Shown one piece after another: positions 28,223-39,043 of a stretch of 64,000 nucleotides of DNA. The position numbers and the translations under genes were made by a program. Under the pieces are notes generated by a model. It worked only from the letters and a program-made list of their open reading frames with translations. It ran no database searches and was not told where the DNA came from. Every line of letters begins with the position of its first letter. The stretch's first letter is position 1. The DNA comes from Rosenbergiella gaditana (GTDB lineage: Bacteria > Pseudomonadota > Gammaproteobacteria > Enterobacterales > Enterobacteriaceae), in contig NZ_JABBFR010000002.1 of the NCBI RefSeq assembly GCF_018494065.1, positions 217,833 through 281,832 of the forward strand, in the 5' to 3' direction.

Positions 28223-30778
28223 TCAGTTTACTTGTAAAGCGTTAGGATTGAATTCCACCTTGGCATAACTGTCATGCCATTGGCGGTACTTGTCCTGTTG
28301 TTGCCACAAGCGGCTGTGTAACCGAGCCAAGACAACGGGATCGCTGATGGCTAACAGACGTTGATTCGCCGTACTTTTCTCCGGAGACTCACTCAGCAAC
28401 TGGTCAATTTGTCGCTCGCGAGCATGTTCAAGCAGATCGCTTTGCAAGTGACGAGCCGTGGCCAGTGCAGTAGCTAACGCATTGAAAGAAGGATGGAATA
28501 GCGCATGCATAAAGCCATTTTCTAACACACGTTGGCGGTTAAGCAGCACATAGCTATCGGTATCAATTAACTCTTGAGGGGGATCAAACTCTTCTGGAAT
28601 TAAGAAAAGTTTAGCCCGACGAGAAGCCAAGCCGATGGTTGCTCGGCTAGAAATCACGGAGACCAGCGGTGATAAGATCAGTGATCCCACAATCGGCGCT
28701 AACCACCATAAGAAATTGAGATCCAAATAGCCCATTCCGGCAGCCCAAACAATCCCCAACAACATCTGAGAACCGTGACGGCGGAACGCTTCACTCCACG
28801 GTGTTGAGTCATCATCACGCTGTGGAGAGTCCCATACCGCTTTTAAGCCCAAGAATGCGCTCACCACAAATAGGGTATGGAATAGCATTCTTACCGGGGC
28901 CAGCAGTACGGAGAAGAGCATTTCCAGAATTAAGGAGATAAACACCCGAATAAAGCCGCCATAAGGTTTAGCCCCCTTACACCAAATCAACAACACACTC
29001 AGCATCTTCGGTAAGAAGAGTAGCACTAAAGTGGTAGAGAACAGCGCAATCGCCAATTCTGGACGCCAGTGCGGCCAGACCGGATAAAGCTGTCGAGGTT
29101 GTAAGAAGTAGGTCGGCTCCACCAAGGAGTGAACAACCTGCAAGGCGGTAGAGAGTGCCAAGAACATAAACCACAATGGCGCAGAAAGGTATGACATCAC
29201 GCCCGTCAGGAATACCGCGCGGTGAACCGGGTGCATCCCTTTCACCATAAACAGACGGAAGTTCATTAAGTTACCATGACACCAACGACGGTCACGCTTA
29301 AGTTCGTCCAATAAGTTTGGCGGTAATTCTTCATAGGAACCCGGAAGATCATAAGCAATCCACACACCCCATCCGGCACGGCGCATCAATGCGGCTTCAA
29401 CGAAGTCGTGCGACATGATCGAGCCAGCAAAAGACCCTTCGCCCGGAAGGGGAGCTAATGCACAATGCTCAATAAAGGGTTTAACCCGAATAATGGCGTT
29501 GTGCCCCCAATAGTGGGATTCACCCAACTGCCAAAAGTGTAGCCCCGCGGTAAAAAGCGGACCATAGACACGAGTAGCAAACTGCTGACAGCGTGCATAC
29601 AGCGTATCCATGCCTGACGCTTTAGGCGACGATTGGATAATCCCTGCATTCGGATTGGCTTCCATCATCCGCACTAGGCCAGATAGACACTCGCCACTCA
29701 TGACACTGTCGGCATCCAGCACCACCATATAAGCATAGTTTTGGCCCCAACGCCGGCAGAAATCATCGATATTGCCGCTTTTACGTTTTACACGGCGACG
29801 ACGACGGCGATAGAAAATTTGCCCAGCCCCACCGACATCACGGACCAGTTCCATCCACGCTTTTTGCTCAGCAATCGCGATATCTGCATCATAACTGTCA
29901 CTCAGAATATAGACATCAAAGTGCTCGCTATTGCCACTGCGAACTACCGATTCCCAAGTAGCCCGTAAACCGGCAAACACTCGCTGCACATCTTCGTTAC
30001 AGATAGGCATAATCAGCGCGGTTCTATTCTCAGGGTTTAGCGGCTCATCACCCACCGTCCCATAGGAGATGCTGTACTTATCCTTACCGATCAGTAACTG
30101 TAAGAAGCCCATCAGCGCCGTCCAGAATCCTGCGGACACCCAGCAGAATAAGATAGCAAACAGGAAGAGAATGCCTGTCTGCAATACATAAGGAAGGATC
30201 TGTAACACCGCCTGTTTCCAGTCCGGCGTAAAGAGTTGTGTCGGGTCGATCAGCGTCCATCCTTGGTAAGGCAAAATGGTTTTCATATACCAGGTTGCCA
30301 CAACAGTTTGCGCTAAGGTAAGGAACAACAGAATATAGCGACGTATTGTTCCAACAACTCGCCATTTCTCTTCTGAGTTGCGCGTTGGCGCATCTTGTAG
30401 ACGCTCTCGTTGCTTACGCGATTTGCCACGCACTGAGCGCCATGCCCGGGTGATCGGGTTTGTTTCCCAACTGTCTGGGGACATCAGTGCGCGTCGTACC
30501 GGTGGCATTGCCTTCAATGTCGTGCGGTGCAGATCATCCTCAGCAAACTGAGTATCGTGATCTGTCGCCGCCGACCAAGCCATTCTCACGCGCGATGTAA
30601 CTGATGCGAGCGGTGCATCATCATCACGCTCGCTGGCGGTAGAGTCGTTACCCAGTTGATGATGGAGCTGAGCAAAACTCTCTGGTGATGCCTCAGAGGT
30701 AAGCAATGAAGACTGTTCTGCCGCATCCAGCGGCAGAGTGTCAACATAGTGTTTGGAATTAAACGTTGATTTATTCAT
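28223..30778 (-). CDS. mdoH: Osmoregulated periplasmic glucan glucosyltransferase
   Basis: 851 aa (E. coli OpgH 847). Inner-membrane family 2 glycosyltransferase that makes the beta-1,2-glucan backbone from UDP-glucose. Features: N-terminal cytoplasmic region (1-140), first membrane pair (about 145-220), GT2 domain with [13 protein letters not shown] (metal DxD), the acceptor Asp ([16 protein letters not shown]) and the [10 protein letters not shown] motif, then about six C-terminal membrane segments. Overlaps the end of mdoG by 8 bp, the known mdoGH arrangement. Alias opgH. Confidence 0.97.
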   Translation of the reverse strand: MNKSTFNSKHYVDTLPLDAAEQSSLLTSEASPESFAQLHHQLGNDSTASERDDDAPLASVTSRVRMAWSAATDHDTQFAEDDLHRTTLKAMPPVRRALMSPDSWETNPITRAWRSVRGKSRKQRERLQDAPTRNSEEKWRVVGTIRRYILLFLTLAQTVVATWYMKTILPYQGWTLIDPTQLFTPDWKQAVLQILPYVLQTGILFLFAILFCWVSAGFWTALMGFLQLLIGKDKYSISYGTVGDEPLNPENRTALIMPICNEDVQRVFAGLRATWESVVRSGNSEHFDVYILSDSYDADIAIAEQKAWMELVRDVGGAGQIFYRRRRRRVKRKSGNIDDFCRRWGQNYAYMVVLDADSVMSGECLSGLVRMMEANPNAGIIQSSPKASGMDTLYARCQQFATRVYGPLFTAGLHFWQLGESHYWGHNAIIRVKPFIEHCALAPLPGEGSFAGSIMSHDFVEAALMRRAGWGVWIAYDLPGSYEELPPNLLDELKRDRRWCHGNLMNFRLFMVKGMHPVHRAVFLTGVMSYLSAPLWFMFLALSTALQVVHSLVEPTYFLQPRQLYPVWPHWRPELAIALFSTTLVLLFLPKMLSVLLIWCKGAKPYGGFIRVFISLILEMLFSVLLAPVRMLFHTLFVVSAFLGLKAVWDSPQRDDDSTPWSEAFRRHGSQMLLGIVWAAGMGYLDLNFLWWLAPIVGSLILSPLVSVISSRATIGLASRRAKLFLIPEEFDPPQELIDTDSYVLLNRQRVLENGFMHALFHPSFNALATALATARHLQSDLLEHARERQIDQLLSESPEKSTANQRLLAISDPVVLARLHSRLWQQQDKYRQWHDSYAKVEFNPNALQVN

Positions 30779-32336
30779 TGGCAGGTAACTGATAGCTCCA
30801 CGTTTCGGTCAATGATTTTTCGTTGCTGGTTAACGCAGCACGCATCTCGGTCACTTGTTTAGGATCTTTCACACGTAAACGTAGGGTTAAACGCCAGCCT
30901 TTAGTCACTGGATTATAACGTACGTTTTGCTCAACGATTTCGCCATTTTTACCGATGCTCACTTGCGGAGCAATCTTCGCATCGCTAGACAGCTTACTTA
31001 AGTTTTTGCCCACAAAGTCGACTAAAAATGCAATGCTGCCGTCTGGCTGACGAACCAGATTCGACTGCTTAACATCGCCAGTAGAACGCAGGGTGTCTTG
31101 TACCCAAGCTATATTGTTATCGTGTAGCGCAGACTCATCACGAGTGAAATGAAGACGATAGTCGAATTTCATCTCTTTACCGGCTTGCGGTAACTTTTCC
31201 GGGCTCCAAAACGCGACGATATTATCGTTGGTTTCATCATTGGTGGGGATTTCAACTAGCTCGATGTGGCCTTTACCCCACTGTCCAATCGGCTCTACCC
31301 AGCCACTTGGACGTTTATCGTAGCGATCGTCAAGGTCTTGGTAATGGCTAAAATCGCGATTACGTTGCAGCAAGCCGAAGCCCTTCAAGTTCTCAACTTG
31401 ATAAGTGCTCACGCCTAAACGACGCGGATTATTGATTGGACGCCAGATCCACTCACCGTTACCGTTGTGAATTGATAAGCCATCTGAATCATGTAATTCA
31501 TTACGGTAGTTGATAACCGGTGACGGTTGGTTCGCACCAAACAAATACATGCTGGTCAGTGGAGCGATACCCAGTTTTGTGACGTTGTCACGAAGGTAAA
31601 CACGTGACTGAACATCAACCGTACTCTCTTTACCCGGATGGATAATAAAGCGGTAAGCTCCGGTCGCACGAGGGGAATCGAGTAAAGCATAAATAGTGAG
31701 CTGCTTAGCATTCGATGTCGGACGTTCGATCCAGAATTCTTTAAAACGTGGGAACTCTTCTCCTGCCGGAACCGCAGTATCGATCGCTAGCCCGCGCGCG
31801 GATAAACCATAGGTTTGACCTGCGCCAATCACGCGGAAATAACTTGCGCCTAAGAAGCTACTGATCTCATCTTCTTTTTTACGGCTGTTGAGAGGGTATA
31901 ATACTTTGAAGCCTGCGAACCCGAGGTTTTTAAGGCTATCCGCATCGTGCGGGACTTTACCGAAATCAAAGTACGAGGGGTCATAGTTGATTTCATGCAC
32001 GGTAGATGCCGTAACTTCATTTATTTTGACTGGTTGGTCGAAATACATTCCTTCATGATAAAACTCGAGCTTGAAAGGTGTATGAAGTTTAGACCAGTAA
32101 GCTTTATCATGTTTGAATTGAATTTGTTGGTAATCTGCATATTTTAATTCACGGAGTTGTGAAGGCAAATTACTGTTCGGAGCTTGATAGCTTTTCTTCG
32201 CTAACGATTTAGCTTGTTTCGCGACATCGTCGATACTAAATGCCCAGCTATTGCTCGTGTAGAGTGCGACAAGTACTGCTGCGCCAACCCATTTGAGCTG
32301 TCGTCCTTTATTTGTAGTATCTTTCTTGATGAGCAC
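30771..32336 (-). CDS. mdoG: Periplasmic glucan biosynthesis protein
   Basis: 521 aa. Acts in the periplasm on OPG glucan chains. N-terminus has a signal peptide ending SNSWA, followed by [18 protein letters not shown], a close match to E. coli OpgG. Other markers: [54 protein letters not shown] at the C-terminus. The start is a GTG at 32336 with AGGGGG four bases before; it adds about ten residues to the E. coli N-terminus. Divergent from mdoC. Alias opgG. Confidence 0.96.
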   Translation of the reverse strand: MLIKKDTTNKGRQLKWVGAAVLVALYTSNSWAFSIDDVAKQAKSLAKKSYQAPNSNLPSQLRELKYADYQQIQFKHDKAYWSKLHTPFKLEFYHEGMYFDQPVKINEVTASTVHEINYDPSYFDFGKVPHDADSLKNLGFAGFKVLYPLNSRKKEDEISSFLGASYFRVIGAGQTYGLSARGLAIDTAVPAGEEFPRFKEFWIERPTSNAKQLTIYALLDSPRATGAYRFIIHPGKESTVDVQSRVYLRDNVTKLGIAPLTSMYLFGANQPSPVINYRNELHDSDGLSIHNGNGEWIWRPINNPRRLGVSTYQVENLKGFGLLQRNRDFSHYQDLDDRYDKRPSGWVEPIGQWGKGHIELVEIPTNDETNDNIVAFWSPEKLPQAGKEMKFDYRLHFTRDESALHDNNIAWVQDTLRSTGDVKQSNLVRQPDGSIAFLVDFVGKNLSKLSSDAKIAPQVSIGKNGEIVEQNVRYNPVTKGWRLTLRLRVKDPKQVTEMRAALTSNEKSLTETWSYQLPANE

Positions 32337-32552
32337 ATCGCCCCCTTAAAAATGTGTACCTAACTGACATAGCTTATAATAATTGATTCCTCAGCATTCT
32401 GACAGTCATCTTCGAGTTATAGTTTCTTTTTATTCAGAATGCCGGATTTTTCGGATAGTTTTACAAAACCCGATTTCACGCAAAGTTGTCTGATATACTT
32501 ATTGTAATCTTAGCCGTAATCGTGCGAAATGCACCCTAGACGATGAGTATAG

Positions 32553-33677
32553 ATGATGTCTACCCAACCCCAACAACGTGAATATTTTCTCGATTCTATC
32601 CGCGCTATTCTGATGTTGCTCGGTGTTCCTTTTCATGTCTCACTAATTTATTCTTCACAGCACTGGACGGTCAATAGCCCAACCTCATCGTTAGGGTTGA
32701 CACTCTTTAATGAATTTATTCACTCTTTTCGCATGCAAGTATTTTTCGTCATTTCCGGCTATTTCTCTTATATGCTATTTTTGCGTTACTCTCCCCATCG
32801 TTGGTTAAAAGTTCGCCTCGAACGGGTGGGTATTCCTTTTTTAGCGGCAATCCCATTTATTACGCTGCCGCAATTTTTGCTGTTAAAAAATGTCTCTGAT
32901 AAGTTTCCTAATTGGTCGCACTTTACGCTCTATGAAAAATATAACACGCTGTGCTGGGAGCTTATTTCTCACTTATGGTTTTTATTAATTCTCTGCTTAT
33001 TAACGCTGATCGGTTATCGGTTATTCCATTTTCTTAAACACCATACTGAGCAATGGCAGCATAAACAGGTAGGTTGGTGGCAGGTTATTGGTGGACTGAC
33101 GCTCAGTATACTGGCCTGGTGCTTACTGCGCCGCCTGCTGCTGCTCACCCTTCCGCTGGTAATGAAAGATGCGCTGATGAATATCGTCATCATGCAGGTA
33201 TTGTTTTATCTGCCTTTCTTTATATTAGGTGCGTTGGCTTGGCAGATGCCGTCCCTTAAAGCGCTATTTATTAAGCCCCATCCGCTATTATGGATCGGTA
33301 CAGTCGTGGCCTTTTGTGCCTACCACTACAATCAGCATTATAGCTCGGGAGACGGTTGGCTTTACGAACTGGATGCGTTGATCTCAATGGTGATGGGTAT
33401 CTGCATGCTGAATATCTGCTTTAGCAGTGGTTACCGTTTGTTGAACAATCATTCACCCGCTGTCAGTTACTTAGTCAATGCCTCGCTGTTTATCTACTTA
33501 GTTCACCATCCTTTAACCTTGGTGTATGGCTTATATATCAGTCCAGCGATTCACAATAATTTACTCGGCTTTTTTGCAGGATTAATGATGGTTTTTGGCG
33601 TATCATTTCTCCTTTATAAGATCCATCTGCGCATTCCTGTGCTGAGATTCCTCTTTTCAGGCAAGAGCAATAAATAA
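32553..33677 (+). CDS. mdoC: Glucan succinyltransferase MdoC (OpgC)
   Basis: 374 aa. Membrane acyltransferase of the acyltransferase-3 superfamily that adds succinyl groups to osmoregulated glucans. N-terminal REYFLDSIRAILMLLGVPFHVSLIYSS carries the catalytic His typical of the family, and RMQVFFVISGYFSYML follows. About ten membrane segments. Two consecutive ATGs (32553, 32556) are possible starts. Divergent from mdoG with 216 bp between, as in E. coli. Confidence 0.94.
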   Translation: MMSTQPQQREYFLDSIRAILMLLGVPFHVSLIYSSQHWTVNSPTSSLGLTLFNEFIHSFRMQVFFVISGYFSYMLFLRYSPHRWLKVRLERVGIPFLAAIPFITLPQFLLLKNVSDKFPNWSHFTLYEKYNTLCWELISHLWFLLILCLLTLIGYRLFHFLKHHTEQWQHKQVGWWQVIGGLTLSILAWCLLRRLLLLTLPLVMKDALMNIVIMQVLFYLPFFILGALAWQMPSLKALFIKPHPLLWIGTVVAFCAYHYNQHYSSGDGWLYELDALISMVMGICMLNICFSSGYRLLNNHSPAVSYLVNASLFIYLVHHPLTLVYGLYISPAIHNNLLGFFAGLMMVFGVSFLLYKIHLRIPVLRFLFSGKSNK

Positions 33678-33701
33678 TAAGTCTTTAACAAGGTATAATT
33701 A

Positions 33702-35186
33702 ATGGAACCCTGTTCTGCAGCAAAAGCTGGGCATGTTAAATCTGTGCTCACCTCCCCCGCCAAACTCATTACCGAGAGTTTAGCGGGTATCGTGACCGCC
33801 CTCGCCCTAATCCCTGAAGTCATTTCGTTCTCGGTGATTTCCGGCGTCGACCCTAAAGTCAGTCTTATTGCATCGTTCGTTATCTGCTTAACCCTCTCTT
33901 TCATCGGCGGCCGTCCCGCGATGGTGAGTGCGGCGGCAGGTTCCGTGGCACTGGTCATTGGGCCAATGGTGGCCGCTCATGGCGTGAATTACATCTTGCC
34001 TACGGTTGTGTTAGCGGGAGGATTGCAAATCTTATTCGGCGGGTTAGGTTTGGCGAGAATGATGCGCTATATTCCTCAATCTGTGATGACCGGATTTGTG
34101 AATGCCTTAGGTATCTTAATTTTTATGGCGCAGGTTCCCCATATTATCGGGCATGGTCCGATGGTGTGGCTGTTCTTCGCGGTCACCCTTGCCATCGTAT
34201 TCGGTTTACCTCGCGTCTTTACGGCTATCCCTGCGCCGCTTATCGCGATTGTTCTACTCACGGCGGTCGTCGCCTATACCGGCATTCGTTTACCGAATGT
34301 CGGGGATGAAGGGAGCATGTCACCGGGGCTGCCTGGCTTTAATTCACTGCAGGTGGCACTTAACTGGCAAACGCTCAGTATTATCTGGCCGGCCGCAATC
34401 AGTGTGGCCTTAGTGGGACTGATGGAGTCGCTGTTAACAGCGAAACTGGTCGATGAACTGACCGATACCCCATCAAATAAGCACCGGGAATCTTGGGGAT
34501 TAGGTATCGCGAATATTTTGTCCGCTTTTTATGGTGGGGTTGCGGGCTGTGCCATGATCGGTCAAACCATCGTAAACGTTGAATTGGGTAAAGCCCGAAG
34601 TCGCGTCTCAACCGTCGTTTCTGCCTGCGTACTGTTACTGTTAGTCAGTGTACTGAGTCAGGTTATGGCTAAAATACCGATGGTGGTGTTAGCGGCCATC
34701 ATGGTTATCGTCTCAATTAAAACGGTTAATTGGCATAGCCTGCAACCGAAGACGCTACGTCGGTTACCGGTGAGTGAAACCCTTATTATGCTGTTCACCG
34801 TCGTCATTACGGTGTGGACCAGTAATCTTGCCCTCGGGGTAGTGGTCGGCGCGCTCTTTGCGACCCTACTTTTTGCAAGACGTATCAGTCATATTATCGT
34901 TGCTAAACGGTCACTTTCTGAGGATGGTCAACGCGTAACTTACCAAGTACAGGGACCCCTTTTCTTCGCCAGCAGTAACGACCTCTATGAGCACTTTGAT
35001 TACGCTAACGATCCTAAACACGTCATTATCGACCTCTCCGCCGCGCAGGTGTGGGATGCCTCTAGCGTAAGCGTGCTTGATTCCATCGAACATCGCTATC
35101 ATCGACACGGTTGTCAGGTGACATTGGTGGGACTTGCTGGACGCAGCGAAGCCATTCATCAACGCGTTTCCACTCATCGGCAATAA
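33702..35186 (+). CDS. SulP family anion transporter with STAS domain
   Basis: 494 aa. N-terminal Sulfate_transp domain (residues about 20-370) with the signature (ITESLAGIVTALALIPEVISFSVISGVDPKVSL) and some ten to twelve membrane segments. C-terminal STAS domain from about residue 410 (GPLFFASSNDLYEHFD, VIIDLSAAQVWDASSVSVLDSIEHR). SulP proteins carry sulfate, bicarbonate or C4-dicarboxylates; the substrate cannot be told here. Starts 24 bp after mdoC with AAGG eight bases upstream, so possibly co-transcribed with it. Upstream neighbour of the second dehydrogenase cluster but separated by a hairpin. Confidence 0.88.
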   Translation: MEPCSAAKAGHVKSVLTSPAKLITESLAGIVTALALIPEVISFSVISGVDPKVSLIASFVICLTLSFIGGRPAMVSAAAGSVALVIGPMVAAHGVNYILPTVVLAGGLQILFGGLGLARMMRYIPQSVMTGFVNALGILIFMAQVPHIIGHGPMVWLFFAVTLAIVFGLPRVFTAIPAPLIAIVLLTAVVAYTGIRLPNVGDEGSMSPGLPGFNSLQVALNWQTLSIIWPAAISVALVGLMESLLTAKLVDELTDTPSNKHRESWGLGIANILSAFYGGVAGCAMIGQTIVNVELGKARSRVSTVVSACVLLLLVSVLSQVMAKIPMVVLAAIMVIVSIKTVNWHSLQPKTLRRLPVSETLIMLFTVVITVWTSNLALGVVVGALFATLLFARRISHIIVAKRSLSEDGQRVTYQVQGPLFFASSNDLYEHFDYANDPKHVIIDLSAAQVWDASSVSVLDSIEHRYHRHGCQVTLVGLAGRSEAIHQRVSTHRQ

Positions 35187-35192
35187 GACTGT

Positions 35193-35226
35193 GCGGTAAG
35201 TCACTTTGGCTTACCGCTGCTTTCGT
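35193..35226 (+). terminator. Terminator after the SulP gene
   Basis: 8-bp stem GCGGTAAG (35193-35200) and CTTACCGC (35210-35217), loop TCACTTTGG, followed by TGCTTTCGTT. Separates the SulP gene from the dehydrogenase operon. Confidence 0.65.
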
Positions 35227-35310
35227 TAATCCTCAATCAATATAAAATTTTTACATTTAAGACGTATTTCACTATATTACGTGAACTTTATCACACTCCG
35301 TTTTAAGACC

Positions 35311-35874
35311 ATGACTCCTAACCTACCTCACTCAAATTGTGACGCCACTGGTACCGATACCAATCGCCGTCGATTCCTGAAAAACTCGCTTATTGTTACT
35401 GCAGGCTGCTTTGTCACCTCACTGCCTCTTAGCGGACTTGCGCAGAATACTTCCTCCTCTGGTGATGTTTTGCGTGCCTTTATACGTGTCACACAAACCA
35501 TTACTGAGCATAAGCAAATCAATGCCGAACTCGCGGCACATTTCTACAATGCCTTCGTCAAAAAAATGCCTGAGTTTGCTCAACAGATGCATCCGTTAGT
35601 GCAGCTCATCAACGATGGCATGAGTGCCACCGCCTTTGCAGAGCAAGCACATCGTGCAGGTCTACAGACACTGCTGCAGCAAATTGTGACCGCGTGGTAC
35701 ACCGGTACAGTCGGCGATGATTACCACGGCATCTTGGTCAGTTACCAGCAAGCTTGGATGTATCGCACGGTGAGTGATGGATTGGTTGTTCCAACCTATT
35801 GTGGTAATGGCCCGCTATGGTGGACCGCCCCGGTACCCGACGCGAACAATATGGCCGTGATCGACGCGCTGTAA
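35311..35874 (+). CDS. FAD-dependent sugar/sugar-acid dehydrogenase, small subunit (sorbitol-dehydrogenase small-subunit family)
   Basis: 187 aa from ATG 35311 (GTG at 35281 possible; neither has a clear Shine-Dalgarno). Twin-arginine signal TNRRRFLKNSLIVTAGCFVTSLPLSGLA. The mature part belongs to the FAD-SLDH small-subunit type (AWMYRTVSDGLVVPTYCGNGPLWWTAPVP at the C-terminus), a different family from the small subunit at 15901. This is the chaperone/export partner in fructose, sorbitol and 2-ketogluconate dehydrogenases of acetic acid bacteria. First gene of the kgdSLC-like operon. Confidence 0.85.
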   Translation: MTPNLPHSNCDATGTDTNRRRFLKNSLIVTAGCFVTSLPLSGLAQNTSSSGDVLRAFIRVTQTITEHKQINAELAAHFYNAFVKKMPEFAQQMHPLVQLINDGMSATAFAEQAHRAGLQTLLQQIVTAWYTGTVGDDYHGILVSYQQAWMYRTVSDGLVVPTYCGNGPLWWTAPVPDANNMAVIDAL

Positions 35875-35908
35875 TCCCTTATTCGTACAACCTATAACAA
35901 TAAAATTA

Positions 35909-37570
35909 ATGATTATGAAAAAACCAGAATTTACTGCAAGCGGCGATGTGAGCGCCGATGTTGTGATCGTCGGATCAGGCATTGTCGGCGGTATGATGGC
36001 CGATCGACTGGTCGCACAGGGTTATTCCGTCTTGGTACTTGAAGCAGGGTTGCGGATTACCCGCGCCCAAGCGGTGGAAAATTGGCGCAATATGCCGTTT
36101 GCGAATCGTGCGGGTTCCGATTTCCAAGGGCTTTATCCGCAATCACCGCTTGCGCCGGCCCCGCTCTATTTTCCACCGAACAACTACGTCAATGTCACCG
36201 GTCCTAGTGCGGGGAGCTTTCAACAAGGCTATTTGCGCACAGTCGGGGGAACGACATGGCACTGGGCAGCCTCTTGCTGGCGTCACCACCCCAGCGATTT
36301 TGAAATGCAACGTAAATATAACGTAGGACGAGATTGGCCGATCTCCTATCACGAATTTGAGCCTTGGTACTGTGAAGCAGAATATGAGATTGGCGTCGCT
36401 GGACCACAAGATCCGACTATGCAATCCCCTTCTGAGCGTAGTCGCCCTTATCCCATGGATATGGTGCCTTTCGCCCATGGCGATAACTATTTTGCCAGCG
36501 TGGTAAACCCCCACGGTTATAACTTAGTCCCCATCCCGCAAGGACGTAGCACGCGCCCTTGGGAAGGTCGTCCAGTCTGCTGTGGCAACAACAACTGCCA
36601 GCCTATCTGCCCGATTGGCGCAATGTATAATGGTATTCATCATGTGGAACGTGCCGAACGCCAAGGCGCTGTCGTACTGTCGGAATCAGTCGTTTATAAA
36701 ATCGATACTGACAGCCAAAACCGCATTACCGCCGTACATTGGCTCGATAACCAGAAAGCGTCACATAAAGCGACCGCCAAAATGTTCGCCCTTGCGTGTA
36801 ACGGAATTGAAACTCCGCGTCTGTTACTGTTAGCCGCCAACAAGGCTAACCCTACTGGTATTGCCAATAGCTCCGACATGGTCGGCCGTAATATGATGGA
36901 TCACTCTGGGTTCCACTGTAGCTTCCTTACCGAGGAGCCCATGTGGCTAGGCCGTGGACCGGCACAGAGTAGCTGCATGGTGGGGCCTCGTGATGGTGAT
37001 TTCCGTCGTGATTACTCGGCGAACAAGATGATCCTTAACAATATTTCGCGCGTAGTCCCTGCGACTAAGCAGGCATTAGCCAAAGGGTTAGTCGGCAAAG
37101 CGTTAGATGAAGAGATTCGTTACCGCTCAACACACGGCGTCGACCTATCGATAAGCTTAGAACCGTTACCCGATCCCGATAACCGGCTCACGCTCAGTGC
37201 TGATCGTAAAGATGCACACGGCCTAGCCTGTCCGGATATTCACTACGATGTCGGCGATTATGTACGTAAAGGTGCAGAAGCGGCTCATGACCAATTACGT
37301 CACATCGGTTCACTGTTCAATGCGAAAGAGTTCAACATCACCACCAGCCTTAATGCGAATAACCACATTATGGGTGGCACCATTATGGGCGATTCAGCGA
37401 AGAATGCGGTGGTAGACAGTAATTGTCGCACCTTCGACCATGAGAACCTCTGGTTACCGGGTGGCGGCGCAATCCCTTCAGCCAGCGTGGTAAACAGTAC
37501 CCTCACAATGGCCGCGCTAGGATTAAAAGCCGCCCATGATATGGCTCAGCGTTTGAAGGGGGGAGTATAA
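35909..37570 (+). CDS. FAD-dependent dehydrogenase large subunit (2-ketogluconate / sorbitol / fructose dehydrogenase type, GMC)
   Basis: 553 aa. GMC flavoprotein with VGSGIVGG (residues 21-28), TVGGTTWHWAAS (111-122) and the C-terminal catalytic region (NNHIMGGTIMGD and VNSTLTMAALGLKAAHDM). The cysteine motif CCGNNNCQPICPIGAMYNG (Cys224, 225, 230, 234) is typical of fructose, sorbitol and 2-ketogluconate dehydrogenase large subunits, and fits a 3Fe-4S cluster. Given the gluconate-type complex in the same window, 2-keto-D-gluconate to 2,5-diketo-D-gluconate is the preferred guess. Start uncertain by two codons (35909 or 35915). Confidence 0.84.
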   Translation: MIMKKPEFTASGDVSADVVIVGSGIVGGMMADRLVAQGYSVLVLEAGLRITRAQAVENWRNMPFANRAGSDFQGLYPQSPLAPAPLYFPPNNYVNVTGPSAGSFQQGYLRTVGGTTWHWAASCWRHHPSDFEMQRKYNVGRDWPISYHEFEPWYCEAEYEIGVAGPQDPTMQSPSERSRPYPMDMVPFAHGDNYFASVVNPHGYNLVPIPQGRSTRPWEGRPVCCGNNNCQPICPIGAMYNGIHHVERAERQGAVVLSESVVYKIDTDSQNRITAVHWLDNQKASHKATAKMFALACNGIETPRLLLLAANKANPTGIANSSDMVGRNMMDHSGFHCSFLTEEPMWLGRGPAQSSCMVGPRDGDFRRDYSANKMILNNISRVVPATKQALAKGLVGKALDEEIRYRSTHGVDLSISLEPLPDPDNRLTLSADRKDAHGLACPDIHYDVGDYVRKGAEAAHDQLRHIGSLFNAKEFNITTSLNANNHIMGGTIMGDSAKNAVVDSNCRTFDHENLWLPGGGAIPSASVVNSTLTMAALGLKAAHDMAQRLKGGV

Positions 37571-37572
37571 CC

Positions 37573-38994
37573 ATGCGGCTCAATAAAACATTGGCGTGGT
37601 TACTGACCTTAATGGCTATCAGTCCGTTAACTTACGCACAGGTAGCACAAGATAACGGCGCAGCGCTGATCGCACAGGGCGAGAAAGTGGCCATCGCCTC
37701 AGACTGTCAAGCCTGTCACACCGCTCCAGGAAGTAAAACTGCTTTTTCCGGTGGCTACGCCATCGCTTCACCGATGGGAGCTATCTACGCCACCAATATT
37801 ACCCCGTCAGCGCAAGGCATTGGTCAGTATAGTGAACAACAGTTCGCTAAAGCCGTGCGGGAAGGCGTTCGGGCAGACGGCGCACATCTCTACCCGGCAA
37901 TGCCTTATACTTCCTATCATTTAATGACCGACCAAGACGTGCATGCGCTCTATGCTTATTTTATGCATAGCGTCAAACCTGTGGATCAGGCGAATACGCC
38001 GACTCAACTGACTTTCCCATTTAACCTTCGCTTTAGTATGGGGATGTGGAATGCCGTCTTGGGTCGTACTGATAGCTTTAAGGTTGATCCGAGTAAAAGC
38101 GATGAATGGAATCGCGGTAATTACCTGGTTAATGGCCTTGCACACTGTGACACCTGTCATACCCCGCGTAACTTTATGATGGCGGAGAAACAGGATCAGC
38201 CGCTTGCTGGCGCACCTTTGGGCAGTTGGTATGCACCAAATATTACCGCAGATCCTATCAGTGGTATTGGCGGATGGCGAGAAGATGAACTGGTAAGCTA
38301 CCTCAAAACGGGACGCGCTGTAGGTAAAAACCAAGCGGCAGGTGGCATGGCAGAAGCCGTAGAGCACAGCTTGCAATACCTACCGGATAGCGATTTGAAA
38401 GCTATTGCCGTCTACCTTAAACACACGACACCGATCCGTACTGAAGGGGAGGCGGCGCCCGCTTACTCTTATGGTCACCCGGTCAGCGTCGAGCAGGAAA
38501 TCCGTGGCAACGCGGCGAATAATGCGTACAACGCCCTGGACAATGGTGCCAAGCTGTTTAGTGGTAACTGTGCCAGCTGTCACCAGCCGGATGGTGCGGG
38601 CAGTCCAAATCAAGCCTATCCATCGTTGTTCCATAATACGGCTACTGGAATGATCCACCCAGATAACTTGGTCTCTGCCATTTTATTTGGTGTGAGACGG
38701 ACGACTAAAGACCACGATGTCTTAATGCCCGCGTTCAGTTCACCGACTTACGTCGATCAACTGAGCGATCAGCAAATTGCCGATATCAGTAATTATGTGC
38801 TGCATAATTACGGTAATCCGCAGGTAACCGTGCAAGCGGGCGATGTAGCGTGGATGCGTAAAGGAGGACGTTTACCTTTCTTGGCGGCAGCACAACCTTA
38901 CGTTGTACCGGGAATTGCCGTGGGAATTGTCGTCGTTATCTTGCTAATAATTGGCATTCGATTACGGCGGAGTCGTCAAAAACATAAGTCTTAA
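37573..38994 (+). CDS. Dehydrogenase complex triheme cytochrome c subunit, membrane-anchored
   Basis: 473 aa. Signal peptide (MRLNKTLAWLLTLMAISPLTYA), haem motifs CQACH (45-49), CDTCH (192-196) and CASCH (333-337), and a C-terminal membrane helix (VPGIAVGIVVVILLIIGI) followed by a basic tail. Takes electrons from the flavoprotein to ubiquinone. Begins two bases after the large-subunit stop, so translation is coupled. Paralogous to the cytochrome at 18424, which lacks the anchor. Confidence 0.9.
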   Translation: MRLNKTLAWLLTLMAISPLTYAQVAQDNGAALIAQGEKVAIASDCQACHTAPGSKTAFSGGYAIASPMGAIYATNITPSAQGIGQYSEQQFAKAVREGVRADGAHLYPAMPYTSYHLMTDQDVHALYAYFMHSVKPVDQANTPTQLTFPFNLRFSMGMWNAVLGRTDSFKVDPSKSDEWNRGNYLVNGLAHCDTCHTPRNFMMAEKQDQPLAGAPLGSWYAPNITADPISGIGGWREDELVSYLKTGRAVGKNQAAGGMAEAVEHSLQYLPDSDLKAIAVYLKHTTPIRTEGEAAPAYSYGHPVSVEQEIRGNAANNAYNALDNGAKLFSGNCASCHQPDGAGSPNQAYPSLFHNTATGMIHPDNLVSAILFGVRRTTKDHDVLMPAFSSPTYVDQLSDQQIADISNYVLHNYGNPQVTVQAGDVAWMRKGGRLPFLAAAQPYVVPGIAVGIVVVILLIIGIRLRRSRQKHKS

Positions 38995-39002
38995 TCGTCT
39001 TT

Positions 39003-39025
39003 CCCGGCCCCCCTAGGGGGCCGGG
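39003..39025. terminator. GC-only hairpin after the second dehydrogenase operon
   Basis: CCCGGCCCCC (39003-39012), three-base loop, GGGGGCCGGG (39016-39025): 10-bp all G:C stem between the convergent cytochrome and MFS genes. No U-run on either strand, so it may stabilise 3' ends or pause rather than terminate by itself. Confidence 0.5.
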
Positions 39026-39043
39026 ATGATGAAAAGGCGAATG

